NCBI RefSeq assembly: GCF_008633915.1
Contig: NZ_VJNV01000001.1
Location: forward strand, 62,001 to 126,000
DNA length: 64,000 nt
Direction: 5' to 3'
DNA from: Campylobacter sp. LR291e
GTDB lineage: Bacteria > Campylobacterota > Campylobacteria > Campylobacterales > Campylobacteraceae
Positions 20,686 through 30,807 of this stretch are shown piece by piece. The stretch's first letter is position 1, and every line of letters begins with the position of its first letter. Under the pieces are notes generated by a model that did no database searches, had not been told where the DNA came from, and worked only from the letters and a program-made list of their open reading frames with translations. Both the position numbers and the translations under genes were made by a program.

Positions 20686-21420
20686 ATGGCTAAAAAAAGT
20701 AAATGTCCACCTTGTTCAGCTGGTGAAAAATGGGCCGTGCCTTATGCGGATTTTTTATCCTTGCTTTTGGCCTTATTTATTGCCTTGTGGGCTATTTCTG
20801 AAAATAATCCAACAAAAACAGAGGCCCTAAAAACTGAATTTGTTAAAATTTTTGATTATACTACTACTCAAACGATCCAACAAGAAAGTCAAAACACTGA
20901 AAAATATCCAGGGGCTACAAGGCAAAAAAGCGATGAGTTAGAAGCCTTAAAGCAAATGACACTTTCTCAACAAGAAACAATCAATAAATTAAAAGCTATG
21001 CTCGAACAATCAGAAAATCAAGTTGCTTTAAATTTACCTTCTCGCGTAGAATTTGCAAGAAATAGTGCTGAGATAGTTTCTGCTGATATACAAGATTTTT
21101 TAAGGAGAATGTCACAACTTGCCTTAAAACTTCCACCTCAGGTTAAGATTGAAATTCGTGGTTATACTGATAATAGCGATACTGCATTAAGAAGCTATGA
21201 ACTAGGCTATGAAAGGGCTAAGGCGGTTTTAAAATACTTTTTAGATGGTGGGGTTAGTGTGAAGAATTTAAGCGTTAAAAGCTATGGTTTAAATAATCCA
21301 CTTGATAATGACCCAAAGGCAGCTAAAAACAATCGTGCCGAAATTTATTTTCATTTTAGCCCTGATGATGATGGCTTACAAAAATCAGTTTTGGATTTGA
21401 TAAATGATAGTAAAAGGTAG
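20686..21420 (+). CDS. motB: Flagellar motor stator protein MotB
   Basis: Stator subunit of 244 residues that anchors MotA to peptidoglycan. A single N-terminal span starts with the channel aspartate (VPYADFLSLLLALFIALWA, Asp22). A plug and linker segment follows, then a C-terminal OmpA-like peptidoglycan-binding domain (about 110-230: GYTDNSDTA, SYGLNNPLDND, NRAEIYF). Two Cys near the N-terminus (KCPPC) are notable. Co-transcribed with motA. Confidence 0.95.
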   Translation: MAKKSKCPPCSAGEKWAVPYADFLSLLLALFIALWAISENNPTKTEALKTEFVKIFDYTTTQTIQQESQNTEKYPGATRQKSDELEALKQMTLSQQETINKLKAMLEQSENQVALNLPSRVEFARNSAEIVSADIQDFLRRMSQLALKLPPQVKIEIRGYTDNSDTALRSYELGYERAKAVLKYFLDGGVSVKNLSVKSYGLNNPLDNDPKAAKNNRAEIYFHFSPDDDGLQKSVLDLINDSKR

Positions 21421-21423
21421 CTT

Positions 21424-22632
21424 TTAAATTTTAGCAACGCATTCTTTAAACACTTCACCTCTATGAGCGTAAGAGGTAAACTGGTCTAAACTAGCACAAG
21501 CTGGGCTTAAAAGTGCTACTTCATTATCTTTTAAAAGCTTTGAAATTTCATCAACTGCTTTTGGTAAAAGTTCGCATTTAATAGCATTTATTTTATAAGT
21601 ACTTGCTAAGTTTATTAATTTATTGCTACTTATGCCTATTATATAAAGGTTAATATCAAGTTTTTGCATTATCTCAAATAAGGGATTTAAATCAACCCCC
21701 TTATCATCGCCCCCTATGATAAGATGAATTTTTTTATCACTATAACGTTTTAAGGCAGCCATTACAGCATCGATATTTGTAGCCTTTGTATCATTAATCC
21801 AAAGCCTATTTTTACTATCATAAATTTCTTCTAGCTTATTTTTTTCCATTACAAAGCTATTTAATTTTTCATAACTTAAAGAATCAAGTAAGATTTTTTC
21901 AATACTTAAAGACATTATGGCATCAAGTAAAAAAGGGCTTTTAAATTGAATTTTTTCTATATTTATACCCATTTTTAAGGCTAAATCTTTTTCATCTTCA
22001 TAAGCTATGATATGTGCCTTTGTTGGAGTTTTTTCATAAATTTTTGGTAAGATTGCCACATCGCATTCATTCATTCTAGCTAAAATACTTAATTTATCAT
22101 TTACATAATTTTCAAAACTTCCATGCCAAGAAAGATGATCGGCGCTAATAGGCAAAAGTGCGTAAATTTCAGGCTTAGCAATTTTTGTGTAATGCAAGCT
22201 AAAAGAAGAGGTTTCAAGTATCCAAAGTTTTGCGTTAGTATCTAACAAGGCTAATGGAATTCCTACATTTGCCCCTATTAGTGCCCCTATTTTTTCAAGT
22301 AAAAAACCTGCCATTTGAGTAGTGGTAGTTTTACCATTTGTACCACTTATCCAAACGCTTTTTGGCATAGCATCATAGAAAAAATCATACTCGCTTATTA
22401 AATTCTTAGCCTTTTTTATTAAGATATGGTCTTTTGGAAAACCAGGGCTTGGAAGTTCTAATTTACTAAATTCAGGCTTAAATTCATCTATGGTTAAAAA
22501 TCTATTATTAAGTTTATCGTGTGAAATTTCTTTAAAACTATCATCATAAATATCAAAGCCACCAAATTTTAAGCCTAAATTTTCAACAATGGCCTTTGTA
22601 GTTTTTCCATAACCAAATAAAGATATTCTCAT
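21424..22632 (-). CDS. murD: UDP-N-acetylmuramoyl-L-alanine--D-glutamate ligase
   Basis: Cytoplasmic Mur ligase adding D-Glu to the peptidoglycan precursor, 402 residues. I start at ATG 22632 (AGGAAAAAAT upstream, N-terminus [16 protein letters not shown]); the open frame runs back into mraY but that extension is not expected to be used. ATP-binding P-loop [12 protein letters not shown], the Mur ligase HLSWHGS stretch, and the C-terminal IIGGDDKG are present. The N-terminal Rossmann domain is shorter than in E. coli. It follows mraY after 8 bp. Confidence 0.92.
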   Translation of the reverse strand: MRISLFGYGKTTKAIVENLGLKFGGFDIYDDSFKEISHDKLNNRFLTIDEFKPEFSKLELPSPGFPKDHILIKKAKNLISEYDFFYDAMPKSVWISGTNGKTTTTQMAGFLLEKIGALIGANVGIPLALLDTNAKLWILETSSFSLHYTKIAKPEIYALLPISADHLSWHGSFENYVNDKLSILARMNECDVAILPKIYEKTPTKAHIIAYEDEKDLALKMGINIEKIQFKSPFLLDAIMSLSIEKILLDSLSYEKLNSFVMEKNKLEEIYDSKNRLWINDTKATNIDAVMAALKRYSDKKIHLIIGGDDKGVDLNPLFEIMQKLDINLYIIGISSNKLINLASTYKINAIKCELLPKAVDEISKLLKDNEVALLSPACASLDQFTSYAHRGEVFKECVAKI

Positions 22633-22640
22633 ATTTTTTC

Positions 22641-23699
22641 CTAGCGAAGTTTTATAGAAGCAAGGGCTAATAAATTTGAAAGCAAGGCTATCATCCAAAA
22701 GCGAACGATTATTTTATTTTCAACCCAGCCTACCTTTTCAAAATGATGGTGAATGGGTGCCATTTTAAATACCCTTTTATTGAAAATTTTAAAGCTACCA
22801 ACCTGTAAAATTACAGAAATTGTTTCAAGCACAAAAACAAAGCCTATTAATAAAAGTAAAAATTCATTTTTGCTAATAATGCCTAAAAAGCCAATAAATG
22901 CCCCCAGTGCTAAACTACCACTGTCTCCCATAAAAACTTGTGCAGGGTAGCAGTTATACCATAAAAAGCCCATTAAAGACCCAACCAAAGAAGCACAAAT
23001 AATAACCACCTCGCCTAGTCCTTGAATTTTAGGCAAAAGCAAATACTCACTATAAATTAAATTTCCACTCAAATAAAGAAAAATTCCAAGCGTAACAATG
23101 GATATTATGCTAGGAACGGTCGCAAGACCATCTAGTCCATCCGTTAAATTTACGGCATTTGAACTAGCAATTAAAACAAGTATCCAAAAAACTATAGTAA
23201 AAATATGCATATTAAATAAGGCATGTTTATAAAAAGGTATGTAAAAATCGCCATTTAAATCGGTAAAAAAATACAACAGTAAGCCACAACAAAGACTTGC
23301 AAGGCATTGTAAAAAAAGCTTAGTTTTTGGGCTTAATCCTAAGTGGTTATCCTTTTTTAAGATTTTATTTAAATCATCAATCAAGCCTATTAAGCAAAAT
23401 AAAATAAGGCATAAAAGACTGATAAGGGTTAAGACATTGAATTTAATGCAAAGTAAGGAGCTAAAGACTGCACAGCCAACAAAAATAAGTCCTCCCATTG
23501 TAGGCGTATTTGATTTTGTTTTGTGATTATCAGGGGCTAGTTCATAAATGGGTTGTTTAGCGTTTTTTGATCTAGCCCAATTGATAAATTTTGGCATGAT
23601 AAATAAAGATAAACATAAAGCTATAAAAAATGCAAAACCAGCCCGAACGCTAATATAAGTAAAGAAAGCATAATCACTAAAATAAGAAATATAAAACAA
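22641..23699 (-). CDS. mraY: Phospho-N-acetylmuramoyl-pentapeptide-transferase
   Basis: Makes lipid I by moving phospho-MurNAc-pentapeptide to undecaprenyl phosphate, 352 residues with about ten membrane spans. Family signatures: TPTMGG, the DDLNK catalytic aspartates, [21 protein letters not shown] and the cytoplasmic MAPIHHHFE histidine motif. It pairs with murD on the minus strand and diverges from gpmI. Confidence 0.96.
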   Translation of the reverse strand: MFYISYFSDYAFFTYISVRAGFAFFIALCLSLFIMPKFINWARSKNAKQPIYELAPDNHKTKSNTPTMGGLIFVGCAVFSSLLCIKFNVLTLISLLCLILFCLIGLIDDLNKILKKDNHLGLSPKTKLFLQCLASLCCGLLLYFFTDLNGDFYIPFYKHALFNMHIFTIVFWILVLIASSNAVNLTDGLDGLATVPSIISIVTLGIFLYLSGNLIYSEYLLLPKIQGLGEVVIICASLVGSLMGFLWYNCYPAQVFMGDSGSLALGAFIGFLGIISKNEFLLLLIGFVFVLETISVILQVGSFKIFNKRVFKMAPIHHHFEKVGWVENKIIVRFWMIALLSNLLALASIKLR

Positions 23700-23777
23700 A
23701 ATTTTTGCCTTTTTTGGTTTTTAAAAGTTTAATTTTAGTAAAATCTTGCAAAAAAAAATCTTATAAAGAGTAAAAAA

Positions 23778-25256
23778 ATGAGTCAAAAATGTATTTTAGT
23801 CATTACCGATGGCGTAGGTTTTAATCCTAGTGAAAAATTTAATGCTTTTTTTAGTGCAAAAAAGCCAAATTATGAAAGATTATTTAAAGAGGTGCCAAAT
23901 TCTTTGTTAAAAACTAGTGGTTTGGCTGTGGGATTGCCAGAAGGTCAAATGGGAAATAGCGAAGTAGGGCATATGTGCATAGGTAGTGGCCGCATTATCT
24001 ATCAAAATTTAGTTAAGATAAATAAGGCTATTGAGGATGGGTCTTTATCAAAGAATAAAAATTTAAATACCCTGCTTGAAAAATGTAAAAATATCCATGT
24101 GATAGGGCTTTATAGCGATGGAGGGGTCCATTCTTTAAATACGCATTTTAATACCTTGCTTAAACTTTGCAAGCAAAGGGGTAAAAATGTGTTTGCCCAT
24201 GCAATTACTGATGGACGAGATGTTGGACCTAAAACAGGGCTTAAATTTATAAAAGAATTAGAAGAATCTTGTCAAAAAAATGATATTTGTTTTGCTACGC
24301 TTTGTGGTAGATTTTATGCTATGGATAGGGATAAACGTTGGGATAGGGTGGAAAAATATTATAAGTGCTTAATGGGTGAAGTTGATGAAGTATCAAATTT
24401 TAGTGCTTATATGCAAGAAAGCTATGAAAAGGGTATTACTGATGAGTTTATAGAAGGTGTTAAGAGTGCAAATTTTAAGGGCATTAATGAAGAAGATGGG
24501 CTTATCTTTGTAAATTTTAGAAACGATAGAATGAAAGAGTTAATTTACGTTTTAAATTCAAAGGATTTTAACGAGTTTAAAAGGGATAAAATTTTTAATA
24601 ATCTACTTACAATGAGCGTTTATGATGATAAATTTAATTTGCCTGTTTTATTTGAAAAAGAAGTGCTAAATGATACCTTAGCTCAGGTTATTGCCAGGGC
24701 AAATTTAACACAACTTCATACAGCAGAAACTGAAAAATACGCCCATGTTACCTTCTTTTTTAATGGTGGGATAGAAGAAAGTGTTGAAAATGAAAGCAGG
24801 GTATTAATCCCTAGTCCAAAGGTTAAAACCTATGATGAAAGGCCTGAAATGAGTGCTTTTGAGGTGCTTGATGAGGTTAAAAAAGGGATTAATCAAGGTA
24901 AGGATTTTATAGTAGTAAATTTTGCAAATGGCGATATGGTAGGGCATACGGGTAGTTTTGAGGCCTCTGTTAAGGCTGTGGAGGCTGTTGATTTTTGTCT
25001 TGGAGAACTTGTTAAAGAGGCTCGTAAAAAGGATTATGCCTTTATTATTACAAGCGACCATGGAAACTGCGAGGCAATGCAAGATGAAAAGGGAAACATA
25101 CTTACAAATCACACTACTTTCGATGTCTTTGTCTTTGTTGAGGCACAAGGAGTAAGTAAGATTAAGGAAAATATGGGACTTAGTAATATTGCTGCTTCTG
25201 TACTTAAAATTTTAGGTTTGCAAAAGCCAAGTGCTATGAACGAGGCTATGTTTTAA
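23778..25256 (+). CDS. gpmI: 2,3-bisphosphoglycerate-independent phosphoglycerate mutase
   Basis: Mn-dependent interconversion of 3- and 2-phosphoglycerate, 492 residues. Metal-binding ITDGVG at the start, the phosphorylated Ser in GQMGNSEVGHM, the TDGRDVGP loop, and C-terminal NFANGDMVGHTG and ITSDHGNCE are intact. Campylobacter lacks phosphofructokinase, so it serves mainly lower glycolysis and gluconeogenesis. Confidence 0.96.
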   Translation: MSQKCILVITDGVGFNPSEKFNAFFSAKKPNYERLFKEVPNSLLKTSGLAVGLPEGQMGNSEVGHMCIGSGRIIYQNLVKINKAIEDGSLSKNKNLNTLLEKCKNIHVIGLYSDGGVHSLNTHFNTLLKLCKQRGKNVFAHAITDGRDVGPKTGLKFIKELEESCQKNDICFATLCGRFYAMDRDKRWDRVEKYYKCLMGEVDEVSNFSAYMQESYEKGITDEFIEGVKSANFKGINEEDGLIFVNFRNDRMKELIYVLNSKDFNEFKRDKIFNNLLTMSVYDDKFNLPVLFEKEVLNDTLAQVIARANLTQLHTAETEKYAHVTFFFNGGIEESVENESRVLIPSPKVKTYDERPEMSAFEVLDEVKKGINQGKDFIVVNFANGDMVGHTGSFEASVKAVEAVDFCLGELVKEARKKDYAFIITSDHGNCEAMQDEKGNILTNHTTFDVFVFVEAQGVSKIKENMGLSNIAASVLKILGLQKPSAMNEAMF

Positions 25257-25264
25257 GGGTATAA

Positions 25265-26200
25265 ATGGCTAGTTTTTTGGGACTTTTTTCAAGCATAGTC
25301 CCCCTTTATTTTTGTATATTTTTAGGCAGTTTTTCAAGTAAATTTTTAAAATGTGATAAAAAAACTATAGCAAATATCCTTTTTTACATACTTTCACCTC
25401 TTGTTATCTTTAATGCTACTATAAGTATCAATTTTAGTTTTGAAATTTTATTAATCCCTGTTTTGCCATACTTAGCAAGCGTTTTTATAGCCTTTACAAG
25501 CTTGATTATCTTGCAAAGAATTTATAAGGACAACAGGGCGAATTTATTAGCTTTTTCAACTGCTGTTGGAAATTCTGCATATCTTGGCATTCCCTTAGCC
25601 CTTATTTTTTTAGATGAAAATTTAGTAGAAATTTTTATTTTTGCAATCTTTGCTGTGATTTTATATCAAAATAGTGCTGGTTATTTTATAGTAGCAAGAA
25701 GTACCTATTCTTTTAAAGAAAGCCTTTTAAAGATTTTAAAATTGCCTTCAATCCATGCTTTTTTAATAGCCATTATTTTAAACATAAGTTCTTTTAAAAT
25801 GCCTGATTCTATAAGTTCTATTTTTTTGTATGCAAAGGGAACACTTTCAATTTTAGGAATGATGATTATAGGCATGGGGCTTGAAAAAATAAGGCTTAGT
25901 AGCTTTGAGTTTAAATTTATAGGCATTGCCATTTTTATTAAATTTTTAATACACCCTTTTATAATGTGTTTTTTAATATATTTGGATAGTACCTTTTTTC
26001 ACATTTATGAATTAAAATATTATATTATCTTTTTTATACTCTCCATAGTGCCAATTGCTAGTGATTCTATAATAGTTACATCTGTATTAAATTTAAACAC
26101 AGAAAAAATTTCTTTACTAGTATTTATAACAAGTTTAATTTCTTTATTTACTATTCCATTAATGATGATATTTTATGAGAATTTTAAAGGATTTTTATAA
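25265..26200 (+). CDS. AEC-family (auxin efflux carrier-like) membrane transporter
   Basis: A 311-residue integral membrane protein with about ten spans in two five-span halves, the AEC/PIN layout. The AVGNSAYLGIPLAL stretch is the typical unwound-helix region of the first half. Bacterial members move malate, malonate or other small acids; substrate is unknown. It begins 8 bp after gpmI, so it is probably co-transcribed, and is followed 12 bp later by a CsoR-type repressor. Confidence 0.78.
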   Translation: MASFLGLFSSIVPLYFCIFLGSFSSKFLKCDKKTIANILFYILSPLVIFNATISINFSFEILLIPVLPYLASVFIAFTSLIILQRIYKDNRANLLAFSTAVGNSAYLGIPLALIFLDENLVEIFIFAIFAVILYQNSAGYFIVARSTYSFKESLLKILKLPSIHAFLIAIILNISSFKMPDSISSIFLYAKGTLSILGMMIIGMGLEKIRLSSFEFKFIGIAIFIKFLIHPFIMCFLIYLDSTFFHIYELKYYIIFFILSIVPIASDSIIVTSVLNLNTEKISLLVFITSLISLFTIPLMMIFYENFKGFL

Positions 26201-26212
26201 GAAAGGCAAAAA

Positions 26213-26503
26213 ATGAAAGATTTAGTACACTCTCATCACCATTCAAACAAACATATAAAGGCAATTTCCAATCGCCTAAGTCGCACTATAGGGCACTTAG
26301 AATCTGTTAAAAGAATGGTTGAAATGGATAAGGATTGTAGTGAAATTTTAATTCAACTAGCTGCTATTAAAGGCGAGGTAAATAATACTGCAAAGGCTAT
26401 TTTAAAAGAACATTTAGCACATTGTATGATACATTTTGTCTTAGAAAAAGACGAACAAGGCATTGAGGATTTAAATAAGGCTATTGATATGTTTATGAAG
26501 TGA
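26213..26503 (+). CDS. CsoR/RcnR/FrmR-family metal-sensing repressor
   Basis: A 96-residue all-helical repressor (DUF156). The metal or thiol sites occur as Cys42, His67 and Cys71, spaced like the C-H-C set that binds Cu(I) in CsoR (C36-H61-C65). RcnR instead uses an N-terminal His plus C-H-H, and FrmR uses a Cys with an N-terminal Pro. The N-terminus is His-rich (HSHHHSNKH), which could add Ni/Co or Cu affinity. No copper exporter gene is adjacent; the upstream neighbour is the AEC transporter. Copper sensing is the best guess. Confidence 0.8.
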   Translation: MKDLVHSHHHSNKHIKAISNRLSRTIGHLESVKRMVEMDKDCSEILIQLAAIKGEVNNTAKAILKEHLAHCMIHFVLEKDEQGIEDLNKAIDMFMK

Positions 26504-26602
26504 AAAATTTAAGAATGTTTTTAATTTAAAAATCTTATTTGAAAGCCTATTATAACATTATTTTCAAGATTTTAAAAAGATAAAAGAACGCAAAAAGTTT
26601 CA

Positions 26603-26623
26603 AGCTTTTAAAATTTAAAAGCT
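26603..26623 (-). terminator. Hairpin at the end of the arginase-like gene
   Basis: AGCTTTTAAA / TTTAAAAGCT with a one-base centre at the 3' end of the arginase-like gene, overlapping its stop. A short T5 run follows on the minus strand about 6 bases later. Weak. Confidence 0.35.
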
Positions 26624-27481
26624 AGGTAAATTAGCAAGTAAATTTTGAAGTTTTATTAAATCCCTTGGCAAACACTCAGCCACGCTTAATCCTACTAATC
26701 TTTTTTTTCTTGATGCTATTTTTAAAAGGCTAATGATTTGAGTAATTTTCATTTTACCAGTATTGCCAACTGCTATATAAAGTTCATCTTTATCAAGTAC
26801 GTCTAAATCAAAATGTATTAAAAGCTTAGTGGCACTAATGCTATCTAGCCACGATATAACGGCTTTTTCATTGTATTCACTTGTATTAATGCTTTTAAGA
26901 TTAAAATCATTTTGCCTTTGTTTATAATGCTTTTCTTCTTTTGAATTTAAGCCAACAAGCAGTAAATTTTCAGGTCTTATAAAGTCTTTTTTATTTTTAA
27001 TCACACTTAAAAGTTCCTCGTCCCCATATCCTAAAAGCATACTAACAGCCATTGCATGATAACCTTGATAAAAATCATCATAAGGAAGGCCAATATCAGG
27101 GTGAGAATCAAGATAAATCACACACACATCATCACTACCATATTTTTTAGCTAAGTACAAAAAAGGTACTATACTAATAGAACATTCCCCACCAAGGCTA
27201 AGAATTTTATCAGCCTTGCTTTTTTTGACAAGCTTTGCTACCTTTTTTGTTTGGTGTAAAATGATTTTTTTATCTATAATACCATCCTTAATCTCTCTTT
27301 TAAATTTCGTTGAAATAGGTAAATATATGTTTTGTACATTTTTTCGTTTTTTCATTAAAAGGTCTAAAATTCTAGCACCTAAAATATAGCCTTGTGAGCT
27401 TTGTTTTTCATTAAGGTCTTCAAAGTAAGCACTAATTTCGCCTCCTTGCCATTGAGGGTAAATAAGACGAATGGATTTCAT
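26615..27481 (-). CDS. Arginase/ureohydrolase-superfamily protein, substrate unknown
   Basis: 288 residues with the ureohydrolase fold. The second metal motif is LDSHPD (Asp125, His127, Asp129) and the third HFDLDVLD (Asp225, Asp227, Asp230). The first motif, normally GG-D/E-H-S with a metal-ligand His, reads GGECS, so Cys100 replaces the histidine. His142 matches the substrate-site histidine position. With Mn site A altered, this is unlikely to be ordinary arginase. It may belong to an uncharacterised arginase-like subfamily. It follows clpB's 3' end by 77 bp in the same direction but is upstream of nothing on that strand until murD. Confidence 0.75.
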   Translation of the reverse strand: MKSIRLIYPQWQGGEISAYFEDLNEKQSSQGYILGARILDLLMKKRKNVQNIYLPISTKFKREIKDGIIDKKIILHQTKKVAKLVKKSKADKILSLGGECSISIVPFLYLAKKYGSDDVCVIYLDSHPDIGLPYDDFYQGYHAMAVSMLLGYGDEELLSVIKNKKDFIRPENLLLVGLNSKEEKHYKQRQNDFNLKSINTSEYNEKAVISWLDSISATKLLIHFDLDVLDKDELYIAVGNTGKMKITQIISLLKIASRKKRLVGLSVAECLPRDLIKLQNLLANLPSF

Positions 27482-27535
27482 TTTTTATCCTTTAAAATCA
27501 CTAGTGTTTTTATTTTAACATAGTTTGATAAATTA

Positions 27536-27556
27536 TTCTGGCTTTTAAAGCCAGAA
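27536..27556 (-). terminator. Hairpin after clpB
   Basis: TTCTGGCTT / AAGCCAGAA just after the clpB stop, with loop TTAA. No T run follows on the minus strand, so it may stabilise the 3' end rather than terminate. Confidence 0.35.
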
Positions 27557-27558
27557 AT

Positions 27559-30135
27559 TTATATTTTGTTAATGATTATTTTATCATCTTTTGCATCTAT
27601 TAAAAGCTCGTCCTCTTCTTTTATCTCATCACTTAAAAGCATATCGCTAAGTTTATCTTCAACTAAATCATAAAGTGCCCTTTTTAAAGGCCTAGCCCCA
27701 AAATCAGGGTCAAAGCCCTCGTTTGCTATAAGTAAAGTCGCATCCTCGCTTAAACTAGCTTTTATACCCTTACTAGTTAGAATTTTTTGCAAATCCACAA
27801 ATAATAATTTTACTATCTCATAGGTCTCATCTTTTCCAAGTGGATTAAAGGTGATAATATCATCTAATCTATTTAAAAATTCAGGTCTAAAAAAGTTTTT
27901 AAGTGCTACGTTTATAGCATCTTCTTGTTCTTTACCTTTAAGCTTAAAAATGGCATCTGAGGCTATATTTGAGGTTAAGATTATAATAGTGTTTTTAAAA
28001 TCAACTGTTACGCCCTTGCTATCAGTAGCTCTGCCATCATCCAAAATTCCTAAAAGTATGTTAAAAACATCTTGGTGTGCCTTTTCAACTTCATCAAATA
28101 AAAGCACAGAATAAGGCTTTCTACGCACGGCCTCTGTTAATTCTCCCCCTTCTTCATGCCCTATATATCCAGGAGGTGCCCCTAAAAGCCTTGAAACACT
28201 ATGTTTTTCCATAAATTCACTCATATCAAAGCGAATCATTGCCTTTTCATCATCAAATAAAAATTTAGCCAAAGCCTTAGCAGATTGAGTTTTTCCAACC
28301 CCTGTTGGACCTAAGAATAAAAAGCTACCTATTGGCTTATTACCAGCATTTAATCCAGCTTTATTGCGTTTAATGGCCCTTGCTAAAGCATTTAAGGCCT
28401 TATCTTGCCCGATTACACTTTCTTTTAAATGTTCTTCAACTTGCAAAAATTTTTGCTTTTCACTAGTAAGCATTTTTTTAACGCTAATTCCAGTCCATTT
28501 ACTTAAAATTCCAGCGACCATATCCTCATCCACCTCGTTTTTAAGTAGTACTCCTTCCTTGCTCATATTTTGCCATTTAAGTTCTAATTCTTGTACTTCC
28601 TTGCTAATGCTTGGAATTTTGCCATATTCAATCTCAGCAGCCTTTTGAAATTCACTATCTCTTTTAGCCATACTTGCTTCATAGCGCAATAAATCAATCT
28701 CTTTTTTCTTGACACTAATGGCCTCAAAAACTTGCTTTTCGTTTTCAAATTGTGCTTGTAAGTGATTTTGCCTTTCCTTTAAATTTGCTAGTTCTTTTAC
28801 AATCTCACTAAGCCTTTTTTGATTGCTTTCTTTATTTTCCATTTTTAAGGCTTCATTTTCAACTTGCAAGGTTTCAATCTCTTTTCTAACCTTTCTTAGC
28901 GAACTAGGCTCTGATTCAATTTGCATTTTTAACTCAGCAGCCGCCTCATCTATTAAATCAATGGCCTTATCGGGCAAAAAGCGATCAGAAATATACCTTT
29001 TTGAAAGCTTTGCAGCAGCTACTAGGGCACTATCTGTTATGCTAACATTATGATGAATTTCAAGTCTTTCTTTAATGCCTCTAAGCATTGCTAAGGCCTC
29101 GTTAACGCTTGGTTCGTTTACATTTACAGGCTGAAACCTACGTTGTAAAGCAGCATCTTTTTCAAAATATTTTCTATATTCTTTAAGCGTGGTAGCCCCA
29201 ATTGTATGAAGTTCTCCCCTTGCAAGTGCTGGTTTTAAGATATTTGCAGCATCCATACTACCCTCACTTGCACCAGCCCCTACAATAGTGTGAATTTCAT
29301 CAATGAAAAGTATCACATTTTCAGACTTTATTACCTCGTTTATTACAGCTTTTAATCTATCTTCAAATTCACCCCTATATTTTGCCCCAGCTATTAAAGC
29401 ACTCATATCAAGGGCTATTACCTTTTGATTTTGCAAAGAAGTAGGCACATCTTTTTTTACTATTCTTTGGGCTAAGGCCTCTACAATAGCTGTTTTACCA
29501 ACGCCAGGTTCTCCAAGCAAGATAGGATTGTTTTTTGTTTTTCTAATTAAAATTTGCATTAATCTTTGAATTTCTTCTTCTCTTCCTATAATAGGGTCAA
29601 GCTCACCATTATTTGCCTTTTTTGTTAAATCTATACCAAATTTATTAAGGCTATCTAGGGTTTCATCAGCACTTTTACTATCTATATTACGACCTGCCCT
29701 TAGTGTTTGAAATTCCTTTTGTAATTCTTTTAAATCCATGAATTTTGTTAGAATTTCTTTAATAACCTTTGAATCCTTACTTTCACTTACAATCCAAGTA
29801 TCAACGCTTAAAAAGCTATCACCATTTGCACTCATTAATCCCTTAGCCCTTTCAAGTGAATTCATAAATTCATTTGAAAATCTGATATTATCGCGATTTA
29901 CATTTGAACTAGTAGGCAATTTTGCAACCTGGCTTTTAATCTCAAGTATTAAAGCCTCCTTTGAAACATTCATTTTATTTAAAATTTGATTAAAAATACT
30001 AGTACTATCAACGCTTAATGCCCATAAAAGATGCAAGGGCTCTACTTCGTTATTTTTAGTGTGTATAGCCAAAGATATAGCACTATCTACACTTGCTTGC
30101 ATTGAGTCTGTTAAAAATTCTTGTATATTTGACAT
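27559..30135 (-). CDS. clpB: ATP-dependent disaggregase ClpB
   Basis: Hexameric AAA+ disaggregase that works with DnaK, 858 residues. The layout is the double Clp N domain (1-145), AAA-1 with Walker A GEPGVGKT at 208-215, the ClpB middle coiled coil (about 400-520), and AAA-2 with GPTGVGKT near 607. The middle domain separates it from ClpA and ClpC. A consensus-like promoter overlapped by a HAIR-like repeat lies 30-60 bp upstream, in line with HspR control of clpB known in Campylobacter. Confidence 0.97.
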   Translation of the reverse strand: MSNIQEFLTDSMQASVDSAISLAIHTKNNEVEPLHLLWALSVDSTSIFNQILNKMNVSKEALILEIKSQVAKLPTSSNVNRDNIRFSNEFMNSLERAKGLMSANGDSFLSVDTWIVSESKDSKVIKEILTKFMDLKELQKEFQTLRAGRNIDSKSADETLDSLNKFGIDLTKKANNGELDPIIGREEEIQRLMQILIRKTKNNPILLGEPGVGKTAIVEALAQRIVKKDVPTSLQNQKVIALDMSALIAGAKYRGEFEDRLKAVINEVIKSENVILFIDEIHTIVGAGASEGSMDAANILKPALARGELHTIGATTLKEYRKYFEKDAALQRRFQPVNVNEPSVNEALAMLRGIKERLEIHHNVSITDSALVAAAKLSKRYISDRFLPDKAIDLIDEAAAELKMQIESEPSSLRKVRKEIETLQVENEALKMENKESNQKRLSEIVKELANLKERQNHLQAQFENEKQVFEAISVKKKEIDLLRYEASMAKRDSEFQKAAEIEYGKIPSISKEVQELELKWQNMSKEGVLLKNEVDEDMVAGILSKWTGISVKKMLTSEKQKFLQVEEHLKESVIGQDKALNALARAIKRNKAGLNAGNKPIGSFLFLGPTGVGKTQSAKALAKFLFDDEKAMIRFDMSEFMEKHSVSRLLGAPPGYIGHEEGGELTEAVRRKPYSVLLFDEVEKAHQDVFNILLGILDDGRATDSKGVTVDFKNTIIILTSNIASDAIFKLKGKEQEDAINVALKNFFRPEFLNRLDDIITFNPLGKDETYEIVKLLFVDLQKILTSKGIKASLSEDATLLIANEGFDPDFGARPLKRALYDLVEDKLSDMLLSDEIKEEDELLIDAKDDKIIINKI

Positions 30136-30164
30136 TTTTTCTCCTTAAACTTTATATTGGTAGT

Positions 30165-30194
30165 ATTATATAACTTTAGTCTATTATTGTCAAG
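30165..30194 (-). promoter_or_regulatory. clpB promoter with HAIR-like HspR operator
   Basis: On the minus strand TTGACA (30193-30188), a 17-bp spacer and TATAAT (30170-30165) form a perfect sigma70 consensus. The same bases hold CTTGACA-N7-ACTAAAG (30194-30174), 11 of 14 matches to HAIR. The arrangement mirrors the cbpA promoter. Operator function is inferred. Confidence 0.65.
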
Positions 30195-30228
30195 TTTAAG
30201 AGAAATTTTTTAAAATTATTTTATAATA

Positions 30229-30255
30229 AGTTAGAAAGGCATTGCCTTTCTAACT
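30229..30255 (-). terminator. Hairpin at the oorC stop
   Basis: AGTTAGAAAGGC / GCCTTTCTAACT, a 12-bp perfect stem with a 3-nt loop that includes the oorC stop. A/T-rich but not a clean T run downstream; it probably marks the end of the icd-oorC operon. Confidence 0.5.
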
Positions 30256-30807
30256 ATGTGGAGCAGCTTCCTTTGCGTATTTAATACCTAAATCAAAGGC
30301 CTTAGCATTTGCATCCCTTGTTTTAGCAGGTACCATATGTAGCATGGTTTCTTTTAAAACGTCTAAGTCTATGCACTTACTCATATAAGCAGCTATGGCT
30401 AAGGCTACTACTGATTGAGTAGCTACATTTCCTACTTCATCCTTTGCTATGGTAATAATAGGAATTTCAAAGATTTTCCATTTTTTATAATCATCTTGTT
30501 CTGGGTGTACTAAATTTGGTTCTACAACTATAATGCCACCATCTTTAACCCCACTTTTAAAGCCCTTATAACCTTTATCAGCAGTTGAAAGCATAAAATC
30601 AACCTCGCCTTCTATAGCATAAGGGAATAAAATTTCATTCTCATCAATAATAATGTCAACCTTTGTAGGACCTCCACGAACTTGCGAGGTATAAGTTGAG
30701 GCCTTAAAAGCACTTCTACCTTCTTTAATAGCTGCTTCGGCTAAAATTTCACCAGCGGTAATAACGCCTTGACCGCCCTCACCGCCAAATCTTAATTGAT
30801 ATTTCAT
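30250..30807 (-). CDS. oorC: 2-oxoglutarate:acceptor oxidoreductase gamma subunit
   Basis: Gamma subunit of the four-part OOR enzyme that turns 2-oxoglutarate and CoA into succinyl-CoA. 185 residues; the N-terminal GGEGGQGVITAGEILAEA is the family signature, and the STYTSQVRGGPTKVDI segment is typical. Overlaps oorB by 4 bp, last gene of the operon. Confidence 0.95.
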   Translation of the reverse strand: MKYQLRFGGEGGQGVITAGEILAEAAIKEGRSAFKASTYTSQVRGGPTKVDIIIDENEILFPYAIEGEVDFMLSTADKGYKGFKSGVKDGGIIVVEPNLVHPEQDDYKKWKIFEIPIITIAKDEVGNVATQSVVALAIAAYMSKCIDLDVLKETMLHMVPAKTRDANAKAFDLGIKYAKEAAPHS

